The notes under the pieces: model-generated
The model's input: only the letters and a program-made list of their open reading frames with translations
The model's database searches: none
What the model was told of the DNA's origin: nothing
Source of the DNA: Eubacteriales bacterium
GTDB lineage: Bacteria; Bacillota; Clostridia; Peptostreptococcales; Anaerovoracaceae
Reading direction: 5' to 3'
DNA length: 36,212 bases
Assembly: GCA_028706405.1 (NCBI GenBank)
Contig: JAQWBM010000021.1
Location: forward strand, 1 to 36,212
Shown: positions 6,846 through 15,563 of the stretch, piece by piece
Numbering within the stretch: the first letter of the stretch is position 1
How the letters are laid out: every line of letters starts with the position of its first letter
Translations under genes and position numbers: made by a program

Positions 6846-6993
6846 CACGTGTATAATAGAATCATCGAACGAATGGACGGTATTCAGGAAGGGTTATTTG
6901 GGGGGAAAGACTTGTCGGAGCTTAAGGAAAACGAACTTGCGGATATTCGCAGACGTAACATGGGCTTTATCTTCCAGCAGCCGACCATGCTTA
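6846..6993 (+). pseudogene. ABC transporter ATPase fragment
   Basis: About 50 codons read IIERMDGIQEG, then LFGGKDLSELKENELADIRR and RNMGFIFQQPTML. This is the stretch between the Walker A helix and the Q-loop of LolD/MacB-type ABC ATPases (typical pattern GGKDLxxLxExELAxIRRxxxGFVFQQ). Walker A, signature motif and Walker B are missing, and a few residues appear deleted between IQEG and LFGG. At about 6993 the homology stops and CHAD-domain sequence begins in a different frame. It cannot be functional. Confidence 0.65.
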
Positions 6994-6994
6994 G

Positions 6995-7261
6995 GAAATC
7001 AAGAAGCTCCGTTACGCACTCAGCATAATCGATCCGTTGCTTGGGCTTAAAAAAGAGGACACGATTCTTTCATTAAAGAGACTGCAGGATATATTTGGTG
7101 ATTATTGCGACACACACAGGAATTTATCCATTCTCAAAAACCTAAGCGCTCAAGACGATTCTGCCGAAATGCGCTATGAAAGCGCGTTGATGTGCGGGTA
7201 CCAAATACGTATGATGGAAGAAAGCCTGGGAAAAATCAAGGCGGTTAAGGCGATACGGTAA
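6995..7261 (+). pseudogene. CHAD-domain protein, C-terminal fragment
   Basis: From about 6995 a frame reads IKKLRYALSIIDPLLGLKKE, then the LKRLQDIFGDYCDTHRNLSIL segment, to a stop at 7261. KKLRYALE..LxxLKxLQDxLGDxxD is the hallmark of CHAD domains, histidine-rich helical domains that bind polyphosphate and often accompany CYTH triphosphatases. Only the last third of such a domain remains. A TAG at 6992-6994 closes the frame on the left, exactly where the ABC fragment ends. It is a fused remnant, not a gene. Confidence 0.65.
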
Positions 7262-7324
7262 AGATATCTTTCAACTGCCTTGTATCACCCATTTTGACCT
7301 TGTGGGGTGTTTGTTATATCCACA

Positions 7325-8179
7325 TCAAACCAAGGTTTGTATTGATTCATGAATCTTTCGGGCAATATACGGATTGTTCATTGTATAAAGATGAATTCCA
7401 TCAACATCCTGAGCAATCAAATCTACTATCTGGTCAACGGCGTATGCAATACCCGCATCCCGCATAGCAATCGGGTTATTTTCATAGCGTTCCATCATGG
7501 CTATAAACTTTTTCGGAACAGTCGCTCCGCAAAGCGATGCCATGCGCTCAATCTGCTTCTTATTAATCACAGGCATGATCCCCGCCTCAATCGGAACATT
7601 GATCCCAGCCAGCTGACACCGTTCAGCGAAGGAATAAAAGTATTCGTTGTCAAAGAATAACTGCGTGATTAGCTGGTCAGCGCCTGCATCAACCTTAATT
7701 TTCAGATTCTGAATGTCCTCGACTTTGGTTTTGGATTCGATGTGCCCCTCGGGGTAACAGGCTGCTATGACATTGAAATCCCCCTGCTTTTTTATATAGG
7801 CAACCAAATCGGAAGCATATTTGAAATCCCCTTGAACGCAGCCCTCGCTCGGAATATCACCACGCAAAGCTAAAATATTTTCGATTCCTATACTTTTAAG
7901 CTCGTTGAGCTTCTGCGATACATCCTCTTTTGTAAGTCTGGTACAAGGAAGGTGGATAACACTCTCGATACCGTAACCTTTGACTGCTGAGGCGATTTTG
8001 AAGGTTTCACTGTTATTCTTACCGCCGCCTGCACCGTAGGTCACGCTGATAAAATCGGGAGACAGCTCTTTTAATTCATCAAGGGTTTCGTAAATAGTAT
8101 TTACCGGCGAGGTGGGTTTGGGCGGAAATACCTCATAAGACAAAACCGTTTTTTTCTTAAAAAGTTCAACTGTTCTCAT
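7325..8179 (-). CDS. metF: 5,10-methylenetetrahydrofolate reductase
   Basis: The enzyme reduces 5,10-methylene-THF to 5-methyl-THF, the methyl donor for methionine synthesis. The 284 residues form the FAD-binding TIM barrel of the MTHFR family: YEVFPPKP near the N-terminus (catalytic Glu in the position of EFFPP), SVTYGAGG, ENILALRGDIP, ADQLITQLFFD and VPIEAGIMP. Length is typical for bacterial MetF. The ATG at 8179 lies inside metE: the last 14 bases of metE overlap its start, so the two genes are translationally coupled and metF is downstream. That arrangement means the methyl donor and the methyl transferase are made together. Confidence 0.95.
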   Translation of the reverse strand: MRTVELFKKKTVLSYEVFPPKPTSPVNTIYETLDELKELSPDFISVTYGAGGGKNNSETFKIASAVKGYGIESVIHLPCTRLTKEDVSQKLNELKSIGIENILALRGDIPSEGCVQGDFKYASDLVAYIKKQGDFNVIAACYPEGHIESKTKVEDIQNLKIKVDAGADQLITQLFFDNEYFYSFAERCQLAGINVPIEAGIMPVINKKQIERMASLCGATVPKKFIAMMERYENNPIAMRDAGIAYAVDQIVDLIAQDVDGIHLYTMNNPYIARKIHESIQTLV

Positions 8180-10436
8180 TTCTCAATTCTTTCGCTGCCT
8201 CTACCAAATTTTTAAGACTTGCTGTGGTCTCGGCTATTCCTCTCGTTTTCAGTCCGCAGTCGGGATTAATCCATAGCTTTTCGGGGCTGATTTTTTCAAG
8301 CATTTTATCCAGCGCGGTTTTTATTTCTTGTACGGACGGTACTCTCGGTGAATGAATATCATAGACTCCGGGACCAGCTTCGGTTTTGAAATCGCTTTCT
8401 TTCAAGGAATCCAGTATCAGTAAGTCAGAACGGGAGGCCTCAAAGGTAATAACATCGGCATCCATATTGTCTATCGCTTTAATGATATCAGTGAATTCAC
8501 TGTAACACATATGCGTGTGAATCTGAGTTTCAGCTTTTACACCGCTGTGAACGAGCCGAAAGGCAGAAATTGCCCAATCCAGATATTCGCTGTACCAGTC
8601 GCTTTTTCTTAGCGGAAGCTTTTCGCGAAGGGCAGCTTCATCCACCTGAATAATGCGGATACCGTTCGCTTCCAGATCAAGCACTTCGTCACGGATTGCC
8701 AGGGCAATCTGATAAGCGCTTTCCTTCAAGGAGATATCCTCGCGGGGGAAAGACCAGTTGAGAATGGTTACGGGGCCTGTAAGCATACCCTTCATTGGTT
8801 TCTTTGTAAGACTCTGGGCATATAACGACCACTCAACCGTCATAGGCTTGTCTCGGGAAATATCGCCCCAGATAAGCGGTGGTTTCACACAACGGGTACC
8901 GTAAGATTGCACCCACGCTTTTTCGGTAAACAGATAACCGTTCAACTGCTCTCCAAAATACTCGACCATGTCGTTTCTTTCAAATTCACCGTGAACAAGG
9001 ACATCCAGCCCGATTTCTTCCTGCAATTCAACACATTCGGAAATCTTTTTACGGTTGAACTCAACATATTGCTCCACGCTGATACCGCCATTTCTGAAGG
9101 CGGTACGGTTTGCCTTTACATCGGCAGTCTGCGGAAAAGAACCGATCGTTGTTGTCGGGAAAACAGGCAGATCAAACTCCTTTTTCTGAACTGTTTCTCT
9201 GGCGGAGAACTCAGGAAGTCTTGTAAAATCACTGTCGTTGATTTTTGCAACTCTCTCCTGGACGGCAGGGTCAAAGCAATCCGGTCTGCTCTCAAAAAGC
9301 GCCGCGTTTACTTTGAAAGCGCCTGCATTGGTATAATCGCATTCTGAAAGTTCTTTTAACTCGGCTAGCTCAAGCAGCTTTTCCTCTGCGAAGGCAAAAT
9401 GCCCGGTGTACTTTTTAGGCAGCTTGGTTTCATTTTTCAGTGTATACGGAACATGAAGAAGAGAGCAGGAAGTGCTTATTACCGTGTCTATTCCTTTTGC
9501 TTTAAGCTCCGTAAGCAAGGAAAGGGTTGTCTTGTAGTTATTTTTCCATATATTTTTGCCGTTCACAACACCCGCGAACAGTAGTTTCCCATTTGCAAAG
9601 CCATTTTCTGTTACCAACTCAAAAGTTTTATTGCCCTCGGTGAAATCAAGGCCGATACCGTCAAAATCAAGAGAACTTACGCTGCCGTAGCAGTCTCGGA
9701 GATCTCCGAAGTAGGTTTGAAGCAGAACCTTGACCTTCTTTTTAGAAGAAAGAATACCACTATACAGCTTCTCAAAAAGAGCAATATCCTTTTCTGCTAA
9801 ATCATAAACCAGATATGGCTCGTCAAACTGTACCCATTCTGCACCTGCGCTGCCGAATCTGCCGAGCAGCCCGGAATAAGCATTAATTACAGCTTCAGTA
9901 TAGTCTTCTGCTGTTTTTGTACCCATATATCTTAACAGCTTCAGAAACGTAAAAGCACCGATCAGAACAGGCTTTGTCTGAACACCGAGTGCTTTTGCTT
10001 CCGCAAACTCATCAAACGGCTTTGTTCCTGTAAGCTTCAGTTCTATGCTATCGTCAATCTCAGGCACCATATAGTGATAGTTGGTATTGAACCATTTCTT
10101 CATAGCCAGCGCTTTTACATCACCGGCCTCGCCCTGATAACCTCTTGCCATAGCAAAGTATGTATCAAGTGCCGATAATCCCAAATCAGAATATCGGTTC
10201 GGAATAATATTAAACAGTACTGCTGTATCCAGCATATTATCGTAAAATGAAAAATCATTGGATGGAATGAAATCCAGATCCGAAACTTTCTGAACGAGCC
10301 ATTGACTCTTTCTAATGTCTTTTGCCGTGCTTTGCAGCTCATCAGCGGAAATTTCCTTCCTGAAATATTTTTCGGTAGCAAATTTGAGTTCCCGCAATGC
10401 ACCGACTCTGGGGTAACCGATAACGGAAGTACGCAT
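8166..10436 (-). CDS. metE: Cobalamin-independent methionine synthase
   Basis: MetE transfers the methyl group from 5-methyl-THF (polyglutamate) to homocysteine without B12. The 756-residue protein has both MetE halves. The N-terminal barrel starts MRTSVIGYPRVGALRELKFA. The catalytic C-terminal barrel holds the zinc site: H642 and C644 in IHTHMCYSEF, E666 in ITFEASRSD and C727 in WINPDCGLKTRG. These sit one residue after the E. coli positions as I recall them, so it should be active. Start 10436 follows TTAGGAGA. No SAM riboswitch or T-box is visible in the 150-bp upstream gap, which instead carries a strong hairpin with a T-run. A LysR gene precedes it in the same direction. Confidence 0.97.
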   Translation of the reverse strand: MRTSVIGYPRVGALRELKFATEKYFRKEISADELQSTAKDIRKSQWLVQKVSDLDFIPSNDFSFYDNMLDTAVLFNIIPNRYSDLGLSALDTYFAMARGYQGEAGDVKALAMKKWFNTNYHYMVPEIDDSIELKLTGTKPFDEFAEAKALGVQTKPVLIGAFTFLKLLRYMGTKTAEDYTEAVINAYSGLLGRFGSAGAEWVQFDEPYLVYDLAEKDIALFEKLYSGILSSKKKVKVLLQTYFGDLRDCYGSVSSLDFDGIGLDFTEGNKTFELVTENGFANGKLLFAGVVNGKNIWKNNYKTTLSLLTELKAKGIDTVISTSCSLLHVPYTLKNETKLPKKYTGHFAFAEEKLLELAELKELSECDYTNAGAFKVNAALFESRPDCFDPAVQERVAKINDSDFTRLPEFSARETVQKKEFDLPVFPTTTIGSFPQTADVKANRTAFRNGGISVEQYVEFNRKKISECVELQEEIGLDVLVHGEFERNDMVEYFGEQLNGYLFTEKAWVQSYGTRCVKPPLIWGDISRDKPMTVEWSLYAQSLTKKPMKGMLTGPVTILNWSFPREDISLKESAYQIALAIRDEVLDLEANGIRIIQVDEAALREKLPLRKSDWYSEYLDWAISAFRLVHSGVKAETQIHTHMCYSEFTDIIKAIDNMDADVITFEASRSDLLILDSLKESDFKTEAGPGVYDIHSPRVPSVQEIKTALDKMLEKISPEKLWINPDCGLKTRGIAETTASLKNLVEAAKELRNENS

Positions 10437-10496
10437 AAGTTATATCTCCTAACTTTGAATTTGTTTTATTTCCTAGACCCAAGCGCTTCGTAAAAT

Positions 10497-10543
10497 AAAA
10501 AAGTCTGCTTGTGTTTACTGGGTGCAGTATATCACAGGCAGAC
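10497..10543 (-). terminator. Hairpin and T-run between LysR gene and metE
   Basis: On the minus strand GTCTGCCTGTG (10543-10533) pairs with CACAAGCAGAC (10513-10503) with one mismatch. ACTG/CAGT extends the fold inside the loop, and TTTTTTATTTT follows. It is a strong intrinsic terminator located 46 nt after the LysR stop and about 60 nt before metE. It may simply end the LysR transcript or work as an attenuator for metE. Confidence 0.75.
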
Positions 10544-10589
10544 AGTCATGCGTTAATATCTGTTTTCAATGCCGAGCCATAGTTAAAAG

Positions 10590-11501
10590 CTATGAAGGAT
10601 ACCCTGAGATGTATTTCGTCAGGTGCTCAAGGTAACGCTCACTCATAGGACTCAGCGGTCTGTCAGTGGGCGCTATGTATCCTATCTCCATAATTTCATC
10701 GCTTTCAAGCGGAATTGCCACGATATTCGTTCCGTTCAAATCACTGCTCAGTATTCCAGAAGAAATTGTATAACCGTCAAGACCGATAAGCAAATTAAAA
10801 AGCGTTGCCCGATCGGTCACAATTATACTCTTGGGACTTTCTTCAGCGCTGTGCAATTCCTCTGAGTAGTAGAAAGAATTTTTGATGCCTTGCTCATAAG
10901 TAAGCCTCGGAAATGTTTTCAAATCCTCAAGTGTTACCAGCTCCTTTTTTGCAAGTGGATTTTCACGGCTCACAAATACATGGGGTGTTGCGGTAAACAG
11001 AGGTATGAACTTTAAATCAGCGTTCTGCACGATATGCAGAACCACTTCACGGTTGAAGTTACTTAAAAACAGAACACCAAGCTCGCTGCGTGAGGTACGC
11101 ACATCCTCAATAATATCGTGTGTTCTCGATTCACGCAGAGTAAATTCGTATTTGTTTTCACCATATTCTTTTACAAGAGCAACAAAGGCATTGACCACGA
11201 AGGCATAGTGCTGTGCGGAAATGGATAACACACGGCGTATTGCTTCATTCTTCTTATACTGTTGTTCCAGAAGTTCCGCTTGTTCCACGACCTGCCTTGC
11301 ATAGGAGAGAAATTTAGAACCGTCCTCTGACAGATATACGCCTCGGTTGTTGCGGCAGAATATCGTGATACCCATTTCCTTTTCAAGCTCGGACACAGAT
11401 TTGGAAAGGCTTGGCTGTGCCACAAGCAGTTTTTGTGCCGCAGAGGTAATGGAACCGCACTCTGCGATTGCGATGATATATTTCAGTTGTTGTAGAGTCA
11501 T
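10590..11501 (-). CDS. LysR-family regulator, probable methionine regulator
   Basis: The 303-residue protein has a standard LysR layout: HTH in residues 1-60 (MTLQQLKYIIAIAECGSITS, then AAQKLLVAQPSLSKSVSELEKEMG) and a substrate-binding domain from about 90 on. Start 11501 follows GGAGGAAATA; a frame extended to 11612 adds 37 residues with no LysR similarity. It is encoded directly upstream of metE-metF on the same strand, the position of MetR-like regulators, so control of methionine genes is a reasonable inference. The effector (homocysteine in MetR) is not deducible from sequence. Confidence 0.9.
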   Translation of the reverse strand: MTLQQLKYIIAIAECGSITSAAQKLLVAQPSLSKSVSELEKEMGITIFCRNNRGVYLSEDGSKFLSYARQVVEQAELLEQQYKKNEAIRRVLSISAQHYAFVVNAFVALVKEYGENKYEFTLRESRTHDIIEDVRTSRSELGVLFLSNFNREVVLHIVQNADLKFIPLFTATPHVFVSRENPLAKKELVTLEDLKTFPRLTYEQGIKNSFYYSEELHSAEESPKSIIVTDRATLFNLLIGLDGYTISSGILSSDLNGTNIVAIPLESDEIMEIGYIAPTDRPLSPMSERYLEHLTKYISGYPS

Positions 11502-11593
11502 TATTTCCTCCTTCATAAAGCAAGGGTTTATGTATTCTTCAGCCACTCTGAAAACTCCTGAAAGCCGATCTTCCCTCTGGAATAAAAGACAAT

Positions 11594-11636
11594 AAAGACG
11601 CCGGAACTTCAAATTCCAGCGCCTTTAAGCTTCAGT
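11594..11636 (-). terminator. Terminator after hcp
   Basis: On the minus strand AAAGGCGCTGGAA pairs with TTCCGGCGTCTTT, with short A and T flanks. It starts a few bases after the hcp stop codon at 11643, ahead of the LysR gene that follows in the same direction. Confidence 0.7.
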
Positions 11637-11642
11637 TTTTAA

Positions 11643-13275
11643 TTAGCTCTCCATGAAAAGCTTGATATCTTCTTCAACGGTTCCGATACCGGATATTCCG
11701 AAGTTTTCAACGAGAACCTTCGCCACATTTGGCGAGAGGAATCCGGGAAGAGTAGGTCCAAGGTGAATATTCTTTACGCCTAAATACAGCAGGGCCAACA
11801 GAACGATAACAGCTTTCTGTTCATACCAGGCGATATTAAAGGCAATAGGCAGCTTATTTAAATCATCTAATTCAAAGATTTCCTGGAGTTTCAGAGCGGT
11901 TACGGCAAGGGAATAAGAATCATTGCATTGACCTGCATCCAGAACTCTTGGAATTCCTCCGATGTCACCTAAACCAAGCTTATTGTAACGATATTTTGCG
12001 CAACCAGCTGTCATTATTACCGTATCATCAGGAAGATTGCTTGCAAACCGAGTATAATATTCTCTGGATTTCATTCTCCCATCACAGCCTGCCATAACAA
12101 AGAACTTTTTGATGGCGCCTGACTTGACCGCATTTACTACCTTATCCGCCAGCTCGAAAATCTGGTTATGGGCAAAACCGCCAACAATAGTACCACTTTC
12201 GATCTCATCCGGCGGATCGAGGGTTTTCGCCAACTCTATGATTTGAGAGAAATCCTTTTTGCTGTTCTCGTCCGCTGTAATATGGGTGCAGCCAGGATAA
12301 CCGGAAGCCCCCGTTGTAAAGATCCGAGCTTTAACTTCCTCGTTTCTTGGCGGTACGATACAATTTGTAGTGAAAAGTATGGGTCCATGGAAGGAAGGGA
12401 ATTCATCAATTTGTTTCCACCATGAATTGCCATAATTACCCACAAAGTGTGAATATTTTTTGAAAGCAGGATAGTAATGAGCAGGGAGCATTTCACTGTG
12501 GGTATAAACATCAACGCCACTGTCTATAGTCTGCTCTAATAGCTGTTCCAAATCGTTAAGATCATGTCCCGATATTAGAATAGCAGGATTTTTCCTTACA
12601 CCTATATTTACTTCAGATATTTGCGGATTTCCGTATGCTTCAGTATTTGCTTGATCCAGCAGGGCCATTACAGATACTCCATACTGTCCGGTTTTCAATG
12701 TTCTTGCAACCCAATCATCCACTGTCAGGGAATCATCCAGGGTAGCAGTTAAAGCATCATAGATGTAGGCAGTGATTTCATCGCTGTCTTTGTCCAAATT
12801 AAGCGCATGATGAAAATAAGCAGCCATACCTTTCAATCCATATACATTCATCTCTTTCAAAGAACGAATATCTTCGTCCGATGTGGAGAGTACACCAATA
12901 TCTGCGGCCTTTTCCAGTTTTTCTTCTAGGCTGCCGGCTTGATATGAAGCAGCATCATGAAAGTCTCCGGATACGGCTTTCGATTTCAATGAATCCCTTA
13001 GTGAAATCAATTCATCAATTTGCTTTTCCAAAGCTGCGGCATCAAAGTTTGCATTGGTAATGGTCATAAACAGGCTTTCTATTACCTTATGATTGACCTC
13101 GCCAAGCTCTTTTGTATCCATATTCTCTTTTTTAATAATATCAGCTATCCCTTTTAAGGTGTAAATCAAAAGATCCTGCAGTTTGGCAACATCTTCCAGT
13201 TTTTCCGCAGACACCTCTGACATCGCAGCCGGTGCCTTTTGCCGTCTCCTGGCATTGAAAGCAAAACATACCCAT
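11643..13275 (-). pseudogene. hcp: Hydroxylamine reductase (hybrid cluster protein), frameshifted at 5' end
   Basis: Hcp is a cytosolic 4Fe-4S/hybrid-cluster enzyme that reduces hydroxylamine and handles NO. The long frame (from 13223, 526 residues) has the hybrid-cluster core: [57 protein letters not shown] and AWYEQKAV. It lacks the N-terminal cluster. That cluster is found upstream in another frame from ATG 13275: [20 protein letters not shown] followed by GVCGK. The two frames join as [18 protein letters not shown] if one base is removed from the A5 run at 13200-13204, giving about 543 residues, normal for Hcp. ATG 13275 follows GGAGGG. The gene is thus frameshifted, or intact with one assembly error. 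Desulfoferrodoxin is encoded 56 bp upstream. Confidence 0.88.
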
Positions 13276-13331
13276 TCAAATATCCCTCCAATTACTTATA
13301 CTGGTTTGCCCAATTTACGAGAACAAATTGA

Positions 13332-13718
13332 CTATATTTCTGCCTTCCATAATCCGTGAAGATTACAATATTCAAAGGCAGCTACGGCTGTTTCACCGTT
13401 GCTCAAAGCGAATTCCGCCTTTGGTTCCTTGCCAACCTCCAGATATTTGATCTGGCCGCCAAGGTTGGTCTGAAGATAGATCCAGACAATATGATGCTCA
13501 GGCAGCATCGGATGTATTACACTACCAACGGTTACTGTTATTTTACTTCCATTTACTTCAACAGCAGGGACATGCTTTTCATATGCTCCGTCCGAAGTGC
13601 CGGGAACGAGTTCCGTCATGTCATCTCCACAGCAGACTACTGAAATTCCAGAATCTTCTAATAATGTCATAAGGTTTCCACAATGCTCACAGACAAAAAA
13701 CTTAGGCTCTTTACTCAT
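13332..13718 (-). CDS. dfx: Desulfoferrodoxin (superoxide reductase)
   Basis: The enzyme reduces superoxide to hydrogen peroxide in the cytosol of anaerobes without making oxygen. The 128 residues contain an N-terminal desulforedoxin domain with the rubredoxin-like FeCys4 site (FFVCEHCGNL and SVVCCGDDM: C10, C13, C29, C30). The superoxide reductase domain follows with the FeHis4Cys ligands in YEKHVPAV, IHPMLPEHHIVWI and EYCNLHGLW. It is a class I (2Fe) type. Start 13718 follows AAAGGAGTAATAATT; the frame extended to 13787 lacks support. An extended -10 box lies upstream. hcp is 56 bp downstream in the same direction, likely co-transcribed as a stress pair. Confidence 0.95.
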   Translation of the reverse strand: MSKEPKFFVCEHCGNLMTLLEDSGISVVCCGDDMTELVPGTSDGAYEKHVPAVEVNGSKITVTVGSVIHPMLPEHHIVWIYLQTNLGGQIKYLEVGKEPKAEFALSNGETAVAAFEYCNLHGLWKAEI

Positions 13719-13752
13719 AATTATTACTCCTTTCGATATAAAACTAATAATA

Positions 13753-13785
13753 ATTATACCACAATATTCATAGCTCAAACTAAAC
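13753..13785 (-). promoter_or_regulatory. Extended -10 promoter of dfx
   Basis: On the minus strand TGGTATAAT (TATAAT at 13758-13753) is a consensus extended -10 element, about 35 nt before the dfx start. The -35 region (around GTTTGA/TAGTTT) is poor, as extended -10 promoters permit. Confidence 0.5.
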
Positions 13786-13869
13786 AAGATAATTAATAAT
13801 AAGATTATTAAGACGGGTATAAAAACATAGATAAATGCTCATTAATTTTGAAAGAAAACAACGTGAGCA

Positions 13870-14442
13870 TCAGATATGAAACTTTAGCTTTAAAGTCCTG
13901 TCCTCGCTGCTGATATAATCGATTCTCAGTGATGGCGGGATTTTTTTTGCCCTATCCAAAACGTCAATATCAATTGTGATACGGTCTTTCTCAACCAGGA
14001 GGAAATTCAGCTTTGCCATTTCCGCCGCAAGCTGCAGATAGCTTCCTTTTATAGCTGCAGCTTTCATAGCCATAATCTGCATGAAATTTCCTCTGGAACT
14101 AACATTCTCTTTAAATGAAAACTGCAATTGATGTAAATCATCGTAAAAATCAAATCGGGTAACGTTCAGCATATATTTTGCGCTTAGTCTGCCAAGTTTT
14201 TGCCCGTCGATATCAAGATTTAGAACTATGGAATCCTGTTGGAATGAGACCATGTAATCATTCAGATAAGGATCCGCCTTTTCGATAATTTGCATTTTCA
14301 GGTCATGGTTGATAATACTGTCAGGAATGGAAATCATCCCATTTTCAATATCCTCGGGGTTAAATTTATCAAGTAACGAAAAAATCCAATCCTTGTTTCT
14401 AAGCAGAAAGCCCAGCAAATTTTTTAATCCGGCATCTGTCAT
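13870..14442 (-). CDS. Conserved-looking protein of unknown function (190 aa)
   Basis: I do not recognise this protein. From ATG 14442 it starts MTDAGLKNLLGFLLRNKDWI and ends with DRTLKLKFHI. It has no signal peptide or membrane helix. The N-terminal third is helical, with a FLLRNKDWIFSLLDKF motif. The rest alternates short hydrophobic strands (SIVLNLDIDG, RITIDIDVLDRA, SLRIDYIS, TLKLKFHI), suggesting a beta-rich ligand-binding fold, with a central alanine-rich helix (MAMKAAAIKGSYLQLAAEMAKLN). Start 14442 follows GAGGTGAT at correct spacing; a start at 14511 has no ribosome site. It is divergent from speD, 320 bp apart, and lies upstream of dfx in the same direction, about 150 bp away. Codon use is like its neighbours. 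Confidence 0.7.
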   Translation of the reverse strand: MTDAGLKNLLGFLLRNKDWIFSLLDKFNPEDIENGMISIPDSIINHDLKMQIIEKADPYLNDYMVSFQQDSIVLNLDIDGQKLGRLSAKYMLNVTRFDFYDDLHQLQFSFKENVSSRGNFMQIMAMKAAAIKGSYLQLAAEMAKLNFLLVEKDRITIDIDVLDRAKKIPPSLRIDYISSEDRTLKLKFHI

Positions 14443-14673
14443 CGATATCACCTCATCATAAAATTTATGTGTAACAGCTACGTTATCCGCCACACAAATT
14501 ACTTTCATCAAAACTATTTTACCATAAGTAAATTGTTATTATGCCCTAAAATTCGAGAATTAGCGTCTTGTTAAAAATCGATGTAAACCTTCTTGAATAT
14601 CTTCATTTATATTGTCAGCTTTGTCGAAAAACTTTGCCTAATGTAGTTTTGCAGAAAAACTTAGCCGAAAGCA

Positions 14674-14702
14674 TTGATTTTAAAATATGCAGATGATACA
14701 AT
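14674..14702 (+). promoter_or_regulatory. Promoter of speD-speE
   Basis: TTGATT (14674-14679) and TACAAT (14697-14702) are separated by 17 bp, 62 bp ahead of the speD start. The preceding 150 bp hold nothing else I can name. Confidence 0.65.
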
Positions 14703-14763
14703 ACATAATTGTTTAATTTAATTAATCCTGTTCTAATAGATAGAAAGGTTGTAGGAAGTTCAG

Positions 14764-15546
14764 TTGGAAAAATTATTATTGCATGGATTTAATAATTTAA
14801 CTAAAACCTTATGCTTCAATATGTATGATATATGTTATACAAAAACAGTTGGAGACAGAAGGGCTTATATAGAGTACATTGATGAGCAATATAATGCAGA
14901 GAAATTAACTAAAATCCTGAAAAATGTTACGAGTATTATTGGAGCAAAAGTCCTGAGTATCGCAGTTCAGGATTATGAACCGCAGGGAGCGAGTGTTACG
15001 ATGATGATTTGCGAAGGGAGCTCACCGCCGGAATCAGTGGTTCAGGTTGCTAATCCTTCTGTTGTTGCACATTTAGATAAAAGCCACATTACCGTGCATA
15101 CCTACCCGGAATATCACCCGGATGGCGGAGTTTGTACGTTTCGAGCAGATATTGATGTATCTACCTGCGGGGAAATATCACCCTTGATGGCATTGAACTA
15201 CCTGATCGAAAGCTTTGAGACTGATATAATGACGATGGACTATCGGGTCAGGGGATTTACCAGGGATATTACCGGAAGAAAGATGTTCATTGATCATAAT
15301 CTTAGCTCAATTCAGGATTATATAAGACAGGATATTATCGACAAGTATGCCATGATTGATGTAAATGTTTTTCAAGAGCATATATTCCATACTAAATGTA
15401 AACTGAAAAGCTTTAACCTGGACAATTATTTCTTTAATTTTTCGGTTGATGACATTTTATTGGATGAAATAAATATAATTACAGCAAAAGTAAGAAAAGA
15501 AATGGATGAAATCTTTTATGGCAAAAATATGCCGGATAAGATTTAG
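14764..15546 (+). CDS. speD: S-adenosylmethionine decarboxylase proenzyme
   Basis: SpeD makes decarboxylated SAM, the aminopropyl donor for spermidine, and self-cleaves to create its pyruvoyl cofactor. The 260-residue protein is of the long E. coli type: [20 protein letters not shown] at the start, the self-cleavage site in [15 protein letters not shown] (K106-S107, serine becoming pyruvoyl), then [31 protein letters not shown] and [12 protein letters not shown]. The TTG start at 14764 matches the family N-terminus and follows AGGAAG. speE starts 17 bp after its stop, so the pair is an operon with adjacent steps in spermidine synthesis. Its substrate SAM depends on methionine made by MetE. 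Confidence 0.95.
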   Translation: MEKLLLHGFNNLTKTLCFNMYDICYTKTVGDRRAYIEYIDEQYNAEKLTKILKNVTSIIGAKVLSIAVQDYEPQGASVTMMICEGSSPPESVVQVANPSVVAHLDKSHITVHTYPEYHPDGGVCTFRADIDVSTCGEISPLMALNYLIESFETDIMTMDYRVRGFTRDITGRKMFIDHNLSSIQDYIRQDIIDKYAMIDVNVFQEHIFHTKCKLKSFNLDNYFFNFSVDDILLDEINIITAKVRKEMDEIFYGKNMPDKI

Positions 15547-15563
15547 AGGATTGGAGGAAATAG

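Noticed and set aside
8907..9347. 146-residue plus-strand frame opposite metE
   Set aside because: It is a shadow frame inside a well-supported gene, with no independent start signal.
14512..14673. Possible riboswitch (SAM or other) upstream of speD
   Set aside because: No recognisable conserved core or strong stem set is visible; only a promoter close to the gene.
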